From an uncultured Fusicatenibacter sp. (lineage in GTDB: Bacteria; Bacillota; Clostridia; Lachnospirales; Lachnospiraceae): a DNA stretch of 15,415 nt. Below the pieces are notes generated by a model. The model saw only the letters and a program-made list of their open reading frames with translations, made no database searches and was not told the DNA's origin. The stretch lies in assembly GCA_902493585.1 (NCBI GenBank), contig CABUPZ010000058.1, forward strand, positions 1-15,415. The letters are read 5' to 3'. Made by a program: the position numbers and the translations under genes. This document shows, piece after piece, positions 13,732 to 15,415 of this stretch (position 1 is its first letter; every line of letters starts with the position of its first letter).

Positions 13732-14361
13732 TTAACTCTCACTATATTCCAGCTTGCTCACCGAAACCTCATATGCAGTCCGCTTTTCCATTTCCGTCTC
13801 GCTCAGCCGCTTCATATATTCCCGGCTCTGGATCCGTCCCCAGATGAGAACGTGGCCGCCCACGGCAAACGCAGAGGCATACCGCGCATTCCGTCCCCAG
13901 CAGATGCACGGGATATAATCTGATTTTCCATACGGACGGTTGACCGCGATCAGAAGGTCGGCGATCTCTCTTCCCAGAGGTGTTTTCCGGTAGACCGGCG
14001 GTTTACATATGTATCCATCGAGGTAAATCTGGTTGGATTTGACGGAATCGTCCTCTTCCTCCACGAAGCTTAATTCCCGCGCAAATACGGAGAGTACCAG
14101 ACGGTTCTTCTTCTCCTCGTGGCGGTTGTAGGACCGGAACTGACCGCTGATGCAGATCCACTCACCCTGGTAATCCTGTGATACGTCCACCAGCCGCTCG
14201 GAGACCATCACCGGAATGATGTCCTGCGATTCACTCAACCGCTTGACCATCACATCGACGAGGTAAAAGCCCTCTCCGAATACCTGATGGCTGAATGTAA
14301 ACGGGGAGACAATCTCTCCCATGATAACCACCTGATTGTTTTCAATCATCTTGTCTGCCAT
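13732..14361 (-). CDS. Single-stranded DNA-binding protein, two-OB-fold clostridial type
   Basis: A 209-residue protein that reads as two tandem OB folds, one from about residue 5 to 100 (NQVVIMGEIVSPFTFSHQVFGEGFYLVDV) and one from about 110 to 205 (NQIYLDGYICKPPVYRKTPLGREIADLLIAV, then YIPCICWGRNARYA). The second matches the core of SSB (N-x-hydrophobic-x-GY...P, then TPxGxxIADLLIAVNR). It lacks the acidic DDDIPF-like C-terminal tip that recruits partners in canonical SSB and ends in SKLEYSES, so it is probably an accessory or specialised SSB and not the main one. The frame stays open up to an ATG at 14571, but ATG 14361 (MADKMIENN) has AAGGAAGGGG about 9 bases upstream and begins right at the fold. 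The preceding 70 codons are lysine-rich low-quality sequence. Monocistronic or read-through into the riboswitch leader. Confidence 0.85.
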   Translation of the reverse strand: MADKMIENNQVVIMGEIVSPFTFSHQVFGEGFYLVDVMVKRLSESQDIIPVMVSERLVDVSQDYQGEWICISGQFRSYNRHEEKKNRLVLSVFARELSFVEEEDDSVKSNQIYLDGYICKPPVYRKTPLGREIADLLIAVNRPYGKSDYIPCICWGRNARYASAFAVGGHVLIWGRIQSREYMKRLSETEMEKRTAYEVSVSKLEYSES

Positions 14362-14622
14362 AATGAAAATCCCCTTCCTTTGTCTTTTCTTTCTGAATAT
14401 TGATTTCTGATCGGTACTTTGCTGATCTATAATCCTAATGTATGAACCACATTTCTTTTTCAGAACCACTTTTTTCCAGTTTTTTTTATTTCTATTCAAA
14501 TCAGCATTCTGCCCAATTTTTTGTATATGTTTCTGTAAAAACCGCACCACATGCTTCGTATTTTCTACCATTGCAATACAAAAAATGTCACATCTTCCCT
14601 GTTTTTTTTCTCTGTTCTGTGC
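14362..14622. other. Intergenic region between divergent ssb-like and typA genes
   Basis: The 405 bases between the two starts hold no convincing gene. The part up to 14622 is T-rich on the + strand with long T-runs (for example around 14466-14490). The ssb-like ribosome site AAGGAAGGGG lies at its left end. I see no strong promoter hexamer pair for the - strand gene; a TATAGA at about 14425-14430 is the best, with a poor -35. The typA promoter and leader take up the rest. Confidence 0.5.
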
Positions 14623-14628
14623 TATAAT
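14620..14628 (+). promoter_or_regulatory. typA promoter, extended -10
   Basis: TATAAT at 14623-14628 is a perfect -10, with TG one base upstream (14620-14621). The region where a -35 would lie is T-rich and poor (TGTTTT), which the extended -10 can compensate. Transcription would begin near 14635, leaving a leader of about 130 bases before typA. Confidence 0.75.
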
Positions 14629-14637
14629 AGTTCAGAT

Positions 14638-14679
14638 AGGCAGGCATCCAGCAGAGACAAAACGGCAAGGCACCTGCCT
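14638..14679 (+). other. Structured leader of typA with competing stems
   Basis: AGGCAGG (14638-14644) pairs with CCTGCCT (14673-14679). An alternative pairing, CAGCA plus CAAA near 14649-14661 with TTTGTGCTG around 14679-14687, would use overlapping bases. No known riboswitch consensus is recognised. The leader may simply be a structured 5' end, or may regulate the gene. Confidence 0.35.
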
Positions 14680-14766
14680 TTGTGCTGTGATAAACATTCC
14701 CGGCCGGCTTGAAATTTTGAAAAATTGAACCCGGCAGGGTCAACCCATAGGAAGAGGAATGAAGAA

Positions 14767-15415
14767 ATGAAAACAACGAGAGAAGATGTAAGAAACGTTG
14801 CCATCATCGCCCATGTCGATCATGGTAAAACTACACTGGTAGACGAGCTTCTGAAACAGAGCGGCGTTTTCCGTGCCAATCAGGAGGTTCAGGAACGTGT
14901 CATGGACTCGAACGATATCGAGCGTGAGCGTGGAATCACCATTCTTTCCAAAAATACAGCAGTTTACTACAAAGGAACGAAAATCAACATCATCGACACC
15001 CCAGGCCATGCGGACTTCGGCGGCGAGGTTGAGCGAGTTCTGAAAATGGTAGACGGCGTTATTCTGGTTGTAGACGCATTCGAGGGCGCTATGCCGCAGA
15101 CCAAATTCGTGCTGAAAAAAGCACTCGAGCTGGATCTGTCCGTTATCGTCTGCATCAACAAGATCGACCGCCCGGAAGCACGCCCGGATGAAGTTATCGA
15201 CGAAGTGCTCGAGCTTCTGATGGACCTCGATGCATCTGACGAACAGCTTGACTGTCCGTTTCTGTACGCATCCGCAAAGATGGGTCATGCAGTACTCGAT
15301 CTGAACGATACCCCGAAGGATATGACTCCTCTGTTCGAGACCATCCTGAAATACATCCCGGCTCCGACCGGAGATCCGGAGGCAGGTACACAGCTTCTGA
15401 TCAGCACCATCGACT
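14767..15415 (+). CDS. typA: Ribosome-associated translational GTPase TypA/BipA, 3' end outside the window
   Basis: The first 216 residues are visible and open to the window edge; the complete family protein is about 605-615 residues. The whole G domain is present: AHVDHGKTT at 15-23 (G1), RERGITI at 53-59 (G2), DTPGH at 77-81 followed by ADFGGEVERVL, which is diagnostic for TypA/BipA (G3), NKID at 131-134 (G4) and SAK at 169-171 (G5). It is a translation-factor GTPase related to EF-G and LepA that binds the 70S ribosome and supports assembly and growth under stress or cold. ATG at 14767 follows AGGAAGAGG. A four-codon ATG AAG AAA TGA at 14759 overlaps the start by ATGA and is probably incidental. 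It is transcribed divergently from the ssb-like gene. Confidence 0.96.
   Translation, partial: MKTTREDVRNVAIIAHVDHGKTTLVDELLKQSGVFRANQEVQERVMDSNDIERERGITILSKNTAVYYKGTKINIIDTPGHADFGGEVERVLKMVDGVILVVDAFEGAMPQTKFVLKKALELDLSVIVCINKIDRPEARPDEVIDEVLELLMDLDASDEQLDCPFLYASAKMGHAVLDLNDTPKDMTPLFETILKYIPAPTGDPEAGTQLLISTID

Noticed and set aside
14362..14571. N-terminal extension of the ssb-like frame to an ATG at 14571
   Set aside because: The extra 70 codons are Lys-rich with no fold, no ribosome site precedes 14571, and a strong site sits at the ATG 14361.
14740..15288. - strand open frame of 182 codons opposite typA
   Set aside because: It is antisense to the typA G domain, which has all five GTPase motifs in the other strand; no family resemblance.

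Overview
The window looks like chromosomal DNA of a gut-type Lachnospiraceae (Bacillota, Clostridia). The base composition is moderate, ribosome binding sites are strong AGGAGG types, there is a lysine riboswitch ahead of dapA, and the sugar-uptake lipoprotein and permeases are of the LplA/LplB/LplC class. This placement is inferred from protein character and not from a marker gene.

Layout. (1) 1-567, + strand: the 3' part of a calcineurin-like metallophosphoesterase, followed by a strong hairpin (581-618) that also closes the convergent operon. (2) 11272 down to 637, - strand: a carbohydrate utilisation cluster in the order permease, permease, solute-binding lipoprotein, LacI-type regulator, GH53 endo-beta-1,4-galactanase, GH35 beta-galactosidase (broken), GH42 beta-galactosidase. 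(3) 13717 down to 11593, - strand: TTGACA/TATAGT promoter, lysine riboswitch with terminator, dapA, dapB, terminator. (4) 14361 down to 13732, - strand: a two-OB-fold single-stranded DNA-binding protein. (5) 14767 to the end, + strand: the first 216 codons of typA/bipA.

The large cluster reads as a pathway for beta-1,4-galactan, the side chain of rhamnogalacturonan I pectin. The ABC importer would bring in galacto-oligosaccharides. GH53, which has no signal peptide here, would shorten them in the cytoplasm, and the GH42 and GH35 exo-enzymes would release galactose. No ATP-binding subunit is present, so the importer must borrow one encoded elsewhere. The LacI-type regulator within the cluster is the obvious candidate for control. 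The 390-base region upstream of the first permease holds two plausible promoters, dyads overlapping both, and a recurring GCGCAAC motif.

The most noteworthy points are these. The GH35 gene has an apparent deletion of about 26 bases that removes the conserved motif before HGG and breaks the frame. Two intergenic spacers inside the sugar operon are filled with hairpins or repeats, and their imperfect pairs become G-U wobbles on the coding strand. The riboswitch promoter sits directly against the end of the ssb-like gene. I found no CRISPR array, transposase, phage gene, tRNA or rRNA, and no clear novel defence or mobile system.
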